Of a stretch of 64,000 nucleotides of DNA, positions 9,927-18,555 are shown in pieces (the stretch's first letter is position 1; each line of letters opens with the position of its first letter). The stretch is taken from the NCBI RefSeq assembly GCF_026239655.1, contig NZ_JAPIVO010000008.1:124001-188000 (forward strand). Direction: 5' to 3'. Below the pieces are notes generated by a model that had not been told where the DNA came from, made no database searches, and worked only from the letters and a program-made list of their open reading frames with translations. A program made the position numbers and the translations under genes. The stretch comes from Pedobacter sp. MR2016-24. Lineage in GTDB: Bacteria > Bacteroidota > Bacteroidia > Sphingobacteriales > Sphingobacteriaceae.

Positions 9927-11411
9927 TTAGTTTACTTTCTTAAACCAGATAGCAGTACCCGCTCCGTTAAACCCGGTCATTACGATGGTAGACTTGATCT
10001 TTTTCTCCCAGTCTCTTTCTCTTGATACATGAAGTTTATCGATAAATAAACCACCAGCCCATCTCAATTCGAGCCATGGTGCAGTGTAGGCCCAGGTATT
10101 ATTTGCATCACCATTAATTTTTCCGTCGGCCGATAAAACAGTAACAGAGGCTACTGAATAGTCCGGATTAAGCTGTTCCAGTTCATATCCGGGTACTTTA
10201 TTATATCCCAGCACAATCTGATCGTAAGTTCCTGCAATCTGATCTTTCGTTACCGCATCATCCGGCACATTTGCATATCGCTCCGGAGACACAACCGGCC
10301 ATCCTTCGGGTGTCCAAAACATTTTGCGTACATGCATAACCATAAAACCACGATCTACTCCGGGTCTGCCCTGCGTAGCTATAAAGAATTGACCTTTATC
10401 CTGAAATACTGAAGGATGTGATACACCGGCCCAACCACCATGCCCGGCAAAGCTATAGGGTGCAAGAATCATAGGTCCATGGTCCTCCTGCAAATCAGCA
10501 CTTCTGCCATTCCAATCCAGGAAAGGTCCGGTCGGACTCGCAGAACGAAATACCCTTACATTGTATTTTGTGGACAACCAGTCATACGCCACAAAGAGAT
10601 AATACATCTTTGTATCCGCATTGTATATTACTTCCGGTCCTTCTAAATTACCGTTATAGGCATTACCAGTTTTACCCCTTCGTACAATACGCAGACCGCG
10701 GTCGCCATTAGTACTGGCTAACCCTGTAGCGGGATTTAAACGCAGTTCAAACAAACCATCCCATGCAGAACCATAGATCATATATTGTTCGCCTGCCGGT
10801 GTCACGGCAACGGTTGGATCAATTGCATTTGTACCAGGACCACTGGTTAATGATGTTACTGCAAGACCTTTCTCTACCCATGGGCCTTCCGGAGAAGAAG
10901 AAGTAGCCAGTCCTATGCAACTTATCCTGAATCCGGTTGATGCAAGGGAATAGTACAACCTGTATTCATTTCCAACTTTTAATACATAAGGTGCCCAAAG
11001 GCCATCATTAGATTTAGCACCATTTGCTTTTATAAAAGCATCACCCATAGCAGGTATACCACCAAATACCCAACCGATGAATTGCCAGTTGACCAGATCT
11101 TTTGATTTTCTGATTTGTATACCCGGGCGTACAGCAATGCCGTATCCAACATCTGTACTGTAGCAATAATACCAGTCGCCGTCTTTGAATATAGAGGGAT
11201 CATGTACATTATAGGTACCCCAGATAGAACTGTAGTATAATGGGGAGAATGCAGCATAGGTATCATTTATATTATCAATTCCCGCTGCTGTCTGCGGTAC
11301 AGGCAGATCTGTAAGTCCCAGTTTATCAAATTCATTTTCCTTTTTACAGGAAGAAAATAACATACCCACAGTAAACATACTCCAGATCAGGATGAATTTT
11401 ATTGTTTTCAT
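9927..11411 (-). CDS. GH43 endo-alpha-1,5-L-arabinanase-like lipoprotein
   Basis: This is the first gene of the leftward arm, 494 residues. A lipobox (MLFSSCKK, Cys near residue 22) suggests a surface or outer-membrane lipoprotein, the usual place for the enzyme that makes the first cuts. GH43 residues are seen in order: Asp71 in NVHDPSIF, DGLWAPYV, Asp in NAIDPTVAV, GSAWDGLFEL, and Glu in NLEGPEV. The last 100 residues (from about PGYELEQLNPDY) form an extra beta domain like the C-terminal domain found in bacterial endo-arabinanases (GH43_C). Together with the SusCD pair downstream this points to backbone cleavage of arabinan. The endo mode is inferred from the domain pattern. Confidence 0.9.
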   Translation of the reverse strand: MKTIKFILIWSMFTVGMLFSSCKKENEFDKLGLTDLPVPQTAAGIDNINDTYAAFSPLYYSSIWGTYNVHDPSIFKDGDWYYCYSTDVGYGIAVRPGIQIRKSKDLVNWQFIGWVFGGIPAMGDAFIKANGAKSNDGLWAPYVLKVGNEYRLYYSLASTGFRISCIGLATSSSPEGPWVEKGLAVTSLTSGPGTNAIDPTVAVTPAGEQYMIYGSAWDGLFELRLNPATGLASTNGDRGLRIVRRGKTGNAYNGNLEGPEVIYNADTKMYYLFVAYDWLSTKYNVRVFRSASPTGPFLDWNGRSADLQEDHGPMILAPYSFAGHGGWAGVSHPSVFQDKGQFFIATQGRPGVDRGFMVMHVRKMFWTPEGWPVVSPERYANVPDDAVTKDQIAGTYDQIVLGYNKVPGYELEQLNPDYSVASVTVLSADGKINGDANNTWAYTAPWLELRWAGGLFIDKLHVSRERDWEKKIKSTIVMTGFNGAGTAIWFKKVN

Positions 11412-11780
11412 AGCTTATACCCCCATGGTTGAAGTAAACTGAAAACTGATGGATACTTTTTCTGCAGGTGTTGGTGAGAAACACAGAAGGCGACTTTATG
11501 CCTGATACTAATGGTAAAAATGTTCATATGGTTTTTATTATTTGGTTACAATACTTATAGAGAGATATGTCCTGGCCAATCAGCACTATGGGCATAAAAA
11601 ACTGATAAAAGGTTTAAGCTGAAGAAGATCGAAAAGACCTGTAAGCAGGTAGATGCGCTCGTAAAAGATTTCCCATAATTGAAGATTTTTTAAGCTGAAT
11701 TAAGGTTTTTGTTTTGTTGCTGTAAGCAAAACACGACGCTGAATTTTTGCTTTAATTTATATTTGGTTAGCTGATAGTAC

Positions 11781-11810
11781 TAAATCGGTAGTGCTGATTA
11801 TAAATCGAAT
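11781..11810. promoter_or_regulatory. Direct repeat TAAATCGG / TAAATCGAAT, 20-bp period
   Basis: TAAATCGG at 11781 and TAAATCGAAT at 11801 start exactly 20 bp apart on the same strand, close to two helical turns. A third copy, TAAATCGAAT, lies at 12131-12140. AraC-family domains such as the one at the end of the HTCS regulator encoded at 14303 usually bind direct repeats on one DNA face, so these are candidate HTCS sites. The function is an inference. Confidence 0.35.
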
Positions 11811-11842
11811 GTATGAAAAAGATATTAATCGTCAAATTAACA

Positions 11843-11880
11843 TTTATAAACGTAATAACTGTTAATACAACGTTTATAAA
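11843..11880. repeat. Perfect 11-bp inverted repeat, 16-nt spacer
   Basis: TTTATAAACGT (11843-11853) and ACGTTTATAAA (11870-11880) are perfect inverted copies separated by 16 nt. The stem is AT-rich and no T-run follows on either strand, so a regulator-binding site or a leader hairpin is more likely than a terminator. It sits about 430 bp from the leftward start and 437 bp from the rightward start. Confidence 0.45.
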
Positions 11881-11990
11881 AAGCGTTATAATTAAATTTT
11901 AAAAATCTGTATTACAACACTTTAACCAAAAACACCTGTACTGATTTTATTTAAAAACAATACTATTATTTAATATAAAATGCACAAAAA

Positions 11991-12016
11991 ACCCATTTTT
12001 CCTTTGAAAAATGGGT
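11991..12016 (-). terminator. Terminator-like hairpin on the minus strand
   Basis: ACCCATTTTTC (11991-12001) pairs with GAAAAATGGGT (12006-12016) around a CTTT loop. Read leftward, the hairpin is followed by a run of T residues (GGGTTTTTTG), the shape of an intrinsic terminator. No minus-strand gene ends here, so it may end an antisense or small RNA, or attenuate a long leader of the leftward operon. Confidence 0.45.
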
Positions 12017-12316
12017 AATAAATGGTCAATATTTATTTGTTAAAAAATAATATCCGATTAGAAATCCTCAATATTTTTGATACAACTATGGTAAAGGGCA
12101 GTAAAAAAATAACCTGTAATACATCAAAATTAAATCGAATAAGCAGTTGGACCGGACTCTTGGAAATGCGCCACTTGCCTGCAATTAAAATCTATTCTCT
12201 TTTACAACATTTCCAGTTTCAACAAACAATATTTTTTAAATGTACTATTGACATTTAAAAAATATTATCTACCTTTTCCAACATCAAAAAACCAAATATT
12301 TAAACGGCCATTTCCT

Positions 12317-14278
12317 ATGAACGCTATCAGGGTTATTCTTTTCGGATTTTTTTTACTCTATTTTTCAAAAGGCGCGGCGCAGGAGCTCAGTATTTCCAGT
12401 CCGGATGAAAAGCTGACAGTTAAACTAGTATTAGAACAGGGCAAACTCTATTACCGTGTGTTTTTGCAGGGGAACGAAATGCTGGAAAAATCCCCATTGG
12501 GACTACGCGGAAGTCAGACAGATTTATCTGCAAACCTTCAGCTAACAAACAAAAGCACACGCCGGATCGATGAAACCTACTCAGAACCTAAAATAAAAAC
12601 AAGTAGGGTAAAGTATCAGGCCAACGAACTGGTCTGCAAGTTTGAAAATGGAAACAAGAACCAACTGGAGGTCGTTTTTCGTGTCAGCAACAACAATATT
12701 GCTTTCCGCTACAATGTACCTCAAACGGGTGAAACCGCGAACCTGATTGTGGAAGAAGAGTTAAGCGGTTATAACTTTCCTGCAACTACTAAAACCTTTT
12801 TAACGCCACAGGCAACTCCTATGATCGGCTGGATGAAAACTAAACCCAGCTATGAGGAAGAGTATACGCCAGATAAGGCAATGGGTATCCCGTCAAAATA
12901 TGGCGTTGGCTATACCTTCCCCGCGTTGTTTCATGTGGGCGATAAAGGGTGGATCTTACTTTCCGAAACGGGTGTAAATGGCCTGTATTGTGGTTCAAAG
13001 CTGAGCGAAGGAACGAAGGATGGCAGGTACAAAATTGCATTCCCTGAAAATGGTGAAAACAACGGGATGGGACGTGCAAATCCAACTATAGCTTTGCCCG
13101 GACGCACACCCTGGCGTACCATCACTGTAGGCAATAACCTAAAGCCTATTGTTGAAACGACTATTCCATTTGATGTGGTGGAGCCGCAGTATAAGGCTTC
13201 CAAAGCATATACTTTCGGTCGCGCTACATGGAGCTGGTTGTTATGGCAGGACGGCAGTATTAACTTCGACGACCAGAAAAAGTTTGTGGATCTCTCTGCA
13301 ACCATGGGTTACGAATTTGTATTGGTTGATAACTGGTGGGATACTAAAATAGGTCACGATAAAATAGAACAACTGGTGGCATATGGCAAGGAAAAAGGTG
13401 TAGGCATCTGTCTCTGGTACAATTCGAATGGCTTTTGGAACGATGCACCGCAAGGGCCAAAAAATGGAATGAACACAGCTGTAGCCCGGAAGCAGGAAAT
13501 GGCCTGGATGCAACGCATCGGTATAAAAGGGATCAAGGTTGACTTTTTTGGTGGCGACAAACAGGAAACGATGAAATTGTATGAGGACATATTATCGGAT
13601 GCAAATAGTTATGGGCTGACCGTTATTTTCCATGGTTGTACCTTACCGCGCGGCTGGGAAAGAATGTATCCTAATTTTGCAGGTAGTGAAGCCGTACTGG
13701 CATCCGAAAACCTGATTTTTACACAGCAGGCAAATGATAATGAAGCATTTAATGCGAGTCTGCACCCTTTTATTCGTAACGCTGTAGGTGCTATGGATTT
13801 CGGACCGGTATTGCTGAATAAACGTCATAGCCGGGAAAACAGTGGCGGAACGACCAGGAAAACAAGTGAAACATTTCAACTGGCTACAGCCGTCTTGTTT
13901 CAAACGCCTGTCCAGAATTTTGGCATTACGCCGAATAATCTAAATGAAATGCCGGTTCATGTGATAGATTTTATGAAAAAGATTCCTACCACCTGGGACA
14001 ACACCGTATTTATTGAGGGTTATCCTGGTAAATATTGTGTGCTGGCAAGGCGCCATGGAAATACCTGGTATATCGCAGGCATTAACGCAGAACAAAAAGA
14101 AAAAATAATAACGGTTACACTGCCGATGTTATCTGATGAAGAGTTGCTGTTATATTCGGATAATCAAGATCAACAACCGCAAATATCAAGATTACGTCTT
14201 CAAAAAAACAAGCAGGTAAAGCTGAAATTATTGTCTAATGGAGCTGCTGTCATTATTGGGAAACAGACCCAAAAGTAG
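12317..14278 (+). CDS. GH97 glycoside hydrolase, retaining type
   Basis: This 653-residue secreted GH97 enzyme is chosen to start at the ATG 12317, which gives a signal peptide (MNAIRVILFGFF to KGAAQ); the upstream TTG frame adds an unlikely leader. The N-terminal beta-super-sandwich (about residues 20-280) is followed by the (beta/alpha)8 barrel and a C-terminal beta domain. Asp409 in GIKVDFFGGD sits where retaining GH97 members have their nucleophile, while inverting SusB-type enzymes rely on Glu residues instead. Retaining GH97 enzymes include alpha-galactosidases and beta-L-arabinopyranosidases. In an arabinan locus the second activity, or alpha-galactosidase on side chains, is plausible. 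It lies 24 bp before the HTCS gene. Confidence 0.9.
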   Translation: MNAIRVILFGFFLLYFSKGAAQELSISSPDEKLTVKLVLEQGKLYYRVFLQGNEMLEKSPLGLRGSQTDLSANLQLTNKSTRRIDETYSEPKIKTSRVKYQANELVCKFENGNKNQLEVVFRVSNNNIAFRYNVPQTGETANLIVEEELSGYNFPATTKTFLTPQATPMIGWMKTKPSYEEEYTPDKAMGIPSKYGVGYTFPALFHVGDKGWILLSETGVNGLYCGSKLSEGTKDGRYKIAFPENGENNGMGRANPTIALPGRTPWRTITVGNNLKPIVETTIPFDVVEPQYKASKAYTFGRATWSWLLWQDGSINFDDQKKFVDLSATMGYEFVLVDNWWDTKIGHDKIEQLVAYGKEKGVGICLWYNSNGFWNDAPQGPKNGMNTAVARKQEMAWMQRIGIKGIKVDFFGGDKQETMKLYEDILSDANSYGLTVIFHGCTLPRGWERMYPNFAGSEAVLASENLIFTQQANDNEAFNASLHPFIRNAVGAMDFGPVLLNKRHSRENSGGTTRKTSETFQLATAVLFQTPVQNFGITPNNLNEMPVHVIDFMKKIPTTWDNTVFIEGYPGKYCVLARRHGNTWYIAGINAEQKEKIITVTLPMLSDEELLLYSDNQDQQPQISRLRLQKNKQVKLKLLSNGAAVIIGKQTQK

Positions 14279-14302
14279 AACAGTTTACAGGTTATTAAAC
14301 AG

Positions 14303-17300
14303 ATGAAAATGAGGGCAACGCTTTTTCTGGTACTTTTTTTTCATTCCGTATTGCTGTTCGGGCAGCCGGAAAAAGTAAGGTATTTGTCTCTGCAGGAAGG
14401 ACTATCAAGTCAGCAGGTACTGGATGTTGCTCATGATAAAAATGGTTTTGTATGGATTGCGACAGAACTGGGACTGAACCGCTTCGCGAGCAATTCATTT
14501 AAGCAGTATTTTAAGTCAGAAAAAGCAGACGGACTTTCCATCAACAGCAATGAAATCAACACACTTCTTTATGACAACGATCAGCTTTACATAGGTACGC
14601 GGGCGAACGGGCTGAATGTATTGGACATGAAAACAAACAGGTTTTCCTATTATCTTCACGACCGGAATAACGCACATTCTATTGCAACAAATGATATTAC
14701 TGATATTATCAAAGGTAAAAGCGGCAAATTATGGCTGGCAACGTATCATCAGGGGGTACAGCGCTTTGACCCATTAAAGCAGCAATTCGAGCATTTCAAC
14801 AGAGAAAACATTCCCTCTTTACCGGAAAACAGTGTCTGGACACTGGCGGAGGACAAACAAGGACTGCTTTATATAGGGCACGTCCGCAAAGGACTCTCGA
14901 TTTTCAATACCAAAAATCAAACAGTTGAAGTGCTGGATACGCAAAACACGAAGGGCATATTACCAGATAATGAAGTGAAAGCCCTGTTTTGCGATAGCAA
15001 AAACAATATCTGGATCGGGACACGAAGAGGACTGGCAATCTATAATCCATTTACGAAGAGGATAAGGCAGATCAGCCTCGCGGACAAGGCCAGAAATGGA
15101 GTTGAACCTTTTGTTTACGCCATCAAGGAAATCAAGGGTGAGATATGGGTAGGTGCTGAATCATCACAACTGTTCATCTTGCATCCTGTTTATGGTACAG
15201 ATAAAGATATACAGCAGATCGGGACGGTCATTCCGTTTTATTTAAACAGGGGCAATAACTCGTCGGTGCAAAATATTGAGCTGGACAATTTTGGTAATGT
15301 GTGGATGGCTGTATACGGTGGCGGACTAGGGTTTTTCGGACATCTAAAGCCATTTTTCTCTGTTTTCCCAACAACTGAAATGATGCCTGGTGCAGGTAAG
15401 CTGGCAACGGTTACAAGTATTTTACCAGACAGAGGTAACAGTATATGGCTGGCCACCGCAGGGGACGGCATCTTACAGGTTCAGCCTGATGGAAAAGTAA
15501 TTAAAAGCACAACAAACAATAGCGGGATTGGCGATGACTTCCTGCTTTCCGGCTTCGAAGACAGCCATGACAACAAATGGTTTGGCCTGCAGAACGGCAG
15601 TGTCTCTTTTTATAATGCGAAAACAAAAAGCTGGCATAAGGTCAATGCCGGTGAAAAAATGTCGGCAGTAAGAGCCATCATCGAAGATAGAGCGGGAAAT
15701 ATATGGTTTGCGGCAGAAGAAGGCCTGTTTATTCACAACCCGGAAGGACAGACATTTCAAAAACTCATCATTAATACACCCATGCTGGGAGACTATGCTC
15801 CCCGCACACTTGTGGAAGACAGTCGCGGATACATGTGGGTAGGTACCTACGGACAGGGCCTTTATGTATTTGACCATAACCGGAAACTGGTTCGGAAAAT
15901 TGCTAAAGAGCAAGGGATCAACAGTAATACCATTAATCACCTGTTCCGTGACCGGAGAAATAACATTTGGATAGCTACCAACGAAGGTTTAGCACTCCAG
16001 AGTGTAAACAAGGAAATGGGGCATCTTGAACGTATCGTTCCGCCGGCATCAGATGCATGGCTAACTGTAAATGCAGTAGCGGAAGACCGTAATGGAAACA
16101 TCTGGTGCTCCACCAGGTCAGGCTTACTACGTTATCTTCCGGAACAAAAACGTTTCCTGAAGTATGACCAGGCATTTGGTTTGCCTTTAGGTGGCTTTAC
16201 GAACAATAGTGTAGCTTATGATACAAAGGGACGTTTATTTTTTGGAATGCCGGCAGGTGTCTGCTATTTTGAGCCCACAGAAATCCCTTTAAACCTGCCG
16301 GGATCGCCTATAAGAGTGAGCCGCTTCATGGTATTTAATTCAGGAGAGACACATGCACAGTCTGAAAAATATCCAGGTCCCGCTGAAGAAATAAACCTGG
16401 AACATGAAGAGAATAGCTTCCGGGTGGAACTGGCTGTGATGGATTATGCCCTGAATGACATGTTAGAATTCAGCTATCAATTGCATGGACTGGACGATAA
16501 CTGGGTTTCACTTGGCAATGAAAAGAGTCTGGATTTCCGGAATATTCCTTATGGACAATACGAGCTTCGGATACGTACCCGTCAAAAGAACCAAAACTGG
16601 CAGGGCGACTATAAACACCTGTTCGTTAACATCTCCCCCCCATTTTACCAGAGTAGCTATGCCATATTGCTGTATACCATACTCGTCGCCGCCACTGTAT
16701 TCACCGTATTCTTCTTTTACGTCAAGAAAATAAATGCGGAAGCAGAACTCCGTATGAAAAAGCTTCAGCTGGAGCAGGACGAACAACTACATATGGAACG
16801 GTTGAATTTCTATACCAATATTACGCATGAGCTTCGAACACCCTTAACCTTGATTCTTGGTCCTTTAGAAGACCTGCTTCATGAAGAAAGGCTGTCTGTT
16901 AAGCATAAAGATTGGGTGTATATTGTCCAAAAAAATGCAAACCGGCTTTTTTCACTGGTCAATCAGTTACTGGAGTTCCGTAAAGTGGAGTCTCAACATA
17001 AACCACTGGTATTAGGGGAAGGTTTTCTAGCTGAACTGGTACGGGATATTGTCCTTAAATATAAAGAAGCTAACAATAAGAAAGAACTGACCATTACCTG
17101 TATGATAGAGGAAGAGGACATCAAAACTACATTCGATGCAGAGATTGTACAGCTGATCCTTGATAATTTATTGTCCAACGCCTGTAAATTTACACCGGCA
17201 GGTAGTGTGGAAGTTCGTTTAACCTACGAACAGGATAAGCTGAGTACCTCTGCGCTGATTGAGGTGAAAGATACCGGCTGTGGTATTGCTGCAGAATACC

Positions 17301-18325
17301 TGGATAAAATATTTGATAAATTTTACCAGGTGCCACGTTCTGCTGCACAGGGCACAGGTGTGGGCCTCGCTTTGGTCAAAGAACTGGCGGCTATTCATCA
17401 TGGCAAAATTTCCGTAAAAAGTGAACCCGGAACAGGGAGTAAATTTTGTGTGCGCTTGCTGACAAATACCGTGGTAACAGCTGTGACAGGAACCGGCGCT
17501 TTCGGGGATGCAGAAACAACGATGCTGACTGCTGAAGATAACCAGCGCCAGTTATTGTTACTGGTAGAAGATGACAGTGATCTCCGGGAATACCTGACAA
17601 CGCTTTTAACTGCAAAATATGAGGTTATACAAGCGAAAAACGGATACGAGGGTTTAGCGCTTGCCAAAAGCCGTATTCCTGACATGATCGTGAGTGACGT
17701 GATGATGCCTGATATGGATGGATTCCGTATGCTGGAAGAATTAAAGCAGGAGCGGGAAACAAGCCATATTCCATTGATCTTCCTCACAGCTAAAGACAGT
17801 GAGCCAGACAAAGAACGTGGTTATGAATTAGGAGTCGACTCCTATCTGACCAAACCAGTTAGTCGCCAGCTGCTTTACCGGCGTATTGAAAACCTGTTGC
17901 TCAAACGCAAGTCTGTTTATGCCGAAGTACTGGGACAGCTCTCCTCTCAAAACAAGCAAACCGCAGCACCGGAAGCTGCGACGAACACAGAATTATGGAG
18001 AGAGAATGCCTTCGTACAGGAATTTGTAAACCTGGTAGAAGATTGTATCCAGGATGAAGTATTGGATGCAGCGATGCTGGCGGATAAAATGAACATGAGC
18101 CAGTCCACGCTTTACAGAAAACTCAAAGGACTGACCGGCAAAAACATCAACCAGCTTGTACGTAAAGTAAGAATTCAAAAAGCAGCGCAACTGCTTCGCT
18201 CAGGGCAATATAATATCACCGAAGTATCGCTGATGGTGGGCATAAATAGTTCTATTTATTTCCGCCAGTGCTTCAAGGAAGAATTTGGACAATTACCTTC
18301 CGAATATCAAAAAAAGAAGCTTTAA
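14303..18325 (+). CDS. Hybrid two-component system regulator (HTCS)
   Basis: This single 1340-residue protein combines sensor and regulator and is likely the master activator of the locus. A signal peptide (near LLFGQ) precedes a periplasmic double beta-propeller built from repeats such as GLSSQQVLDVAHDKNGFVWIA (about residues 25-690), a Y_Y_Y domain (about 715-780) and one membrane segment (about 784-806). The cytoplasmic part has HisKA with His842 in ITHELRTP, an ATPase domain (DNLLSNACKFTP, DTGCGI, GTGVGLAL), a receiver with Asp1132 in IVSDVMMPD, and an AraC-type DNA-binding domain at the end. HTCS proteins bind a breakdown oligosaccharide with the propeller; here arabino-oligosaccharides are inferred. 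Both arms could be its targets. Confidence 0.97.
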   Translation: MKMRATLFLVLFFHSVLLFGQPEKVRYLSLQEGLSSQQVLDVAHDKNGFVWIATELGLNRFASNSFKQYFKSEKADGLSINSNEINTLLYDNDQLYIGTRANGLNVLDMKTNRFSYYLHDRNNAHSIATNDITDIIKGKSGKLWLATYHQGVQRFDPLKQQFEHFNRENIPSLPENSVWTLAEDKQGLLYIGHVRKGLSIFNTKNQTVEVLDTQNTKGILPDNEVKALFCDSKNNIWIGTRRGLAIYNPFTKRIRQISLADKARNGVEPFVYAIKEIKGEIWVGAESSQLFILHPVYGTDKDIQQIGTVIPFYLNRGNNSSVQNIELDNFGNVWMAVYGGGLGFFGHLKPFFSVFPTTEMMPGAGKLATVTSILPDRGNSIWLATAGDGILQVQPDGKVIKSTTNNSGIGDDFLLSGFEDSHDNKWFGLQNGSVSFYNAKTKSWHKVNAGEKMSAVRAIIEDRAGNIWFAAEEGLFIHNPEGQTFQKLIINTPMLGDYAPRTLVEDSRGYMWVGTYGQGLYVFDHNRKLVRKIAKEQGINSNTINHLFRDRRNNIWIATNEGLALQSVNKEMGHLERIVPPASDAWLTVNAVAEDRNGNIWCSTRSGLLRYLPEQKRFLKYDQAFGLPLGGFTNNSVAYDTKGRLFFGMPAGVCYFEPTEIPLNLPGSPIRVSRFMVFNSGETHAQSEKYPGPAEEINLEHEENSFRVELAVMDYALNDMLEFSYQLHGLDDNWVSLGNEKSLDFRNIPYGQYELRIRTRQKNQNWQGDYKHLFVNISPPFYQSSYAILLYTILVAATVFTVFFFYVKKINAEAELRMKKLQLEQDEQLHMERLNFYTNITHELRTPLTLILGPLEDLLHEERLSVKHKDWVYIVQKNANRLFSLVNQLLEFRKVESQHKPLVLGEGFLAELVRDIVLKYKEANNKKELTITCMIEEEDIKTTFDAEIVQLILDNLLSNACKFTPAGSVEVRLTYEQDKLSTSALIEVKDTGCGIAAEYLDKIFDKFYQVPRSAAQGTGVGLALVKELAAIHHGKISVKSEPGTGSKFCVRLLTNTVVTAVTGTGAFGDAETTMLTAEDNQRQLLLLVEDDSDLREYLTTLLTAKYEVIQAKNGYEGLALAKSRIPDMIVSDVMMPDMDGFRMLEELKQERETSHIPLIFLTAKDSEPDKERGYELGVDSYLTKPVSRQLLYRRIENLLLKRKSVYAEVLGQLSSQNKQTAAPEAATNTELWRENAFVQEFVNLVEDCIQDEVLDAAMLADKMNMSQSTLYRKLKGLTGKNINQLVRKVRIQKAAQLLRSGQYNITEVSLMVGINSSIYFRQCFKEEFGQLPSEYQKKKL

Positions 18326-18368
18326 GTAAGAAATAAACCGATTTTGACGAAAAACTAAATGTTAATTG

Positions 18369-18407
18369 ACGGATCCGTATATGTCTGTCGATAGCAGAAT
18401 CTGCTAT
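18369..18407. promoter_or_regulatory. Two short palindromes upstream of susC
   Basis: The 230-bp gap between the HTCS gene and susC holds ACGGATCCGT (18369-18378), a perfect 10-bp palindrome, and ATAGCAGA-A-TCTGCTAT (18391-18407), an 8-bp inverted repeat with a 1-nt centre. No T-run follows, so these are better candidates for binding sites or a weak processing hairpin than for a terminator. They lie about 150-190 bp before the susC start. Function is inferred. Confidence 0.3.
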
Positions 18408-18555
18408 GTTTGGTTCAGAAACCAGGTATAATTATTTGTATTGAACCGATCTCTTCCTTCCCGGGAGACACCCTGTTTAATGGATGGCAAAGCTGCTCAG
18501 AACACAAATGAATAATGCATACCAAAGCTTCATTTAACCAAAACCAAATATAAAA

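Larger units (their letters stand above)
11412..12316. other. 905-bp AT-rich divergent control region between the two PUL arms
   Basis: No convincing gene is visible in this stretch. A frame opens rightward at a TTG (12248), but it only extends the GH97 gene upstream of its real signal peptide. The region must hold the promoters of both the leftward GH43-SusCD operon and the rightward GH97-HTCS genes. It contains three copies of TAAATCG(A/G), a perfect 11-bp inverted repeat, a terminator-like hairpin (each listed separately), and a TATTTTTG octamer at 12072-12079 that fits the Bacteroidota -7 consensus TAnnTTTG but has no good TTTG at the expected spacing. The length is large for a simple divergent promoter, so long leaders or a small RNA are possible. 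Confidence 0.6.

Noticed and set aside
12248-12316. Upstream extension of the GH97 gene
   Set aside because: It begins with TTG and adds 23 residues before a perfect signal peptide at the ATG 12317.
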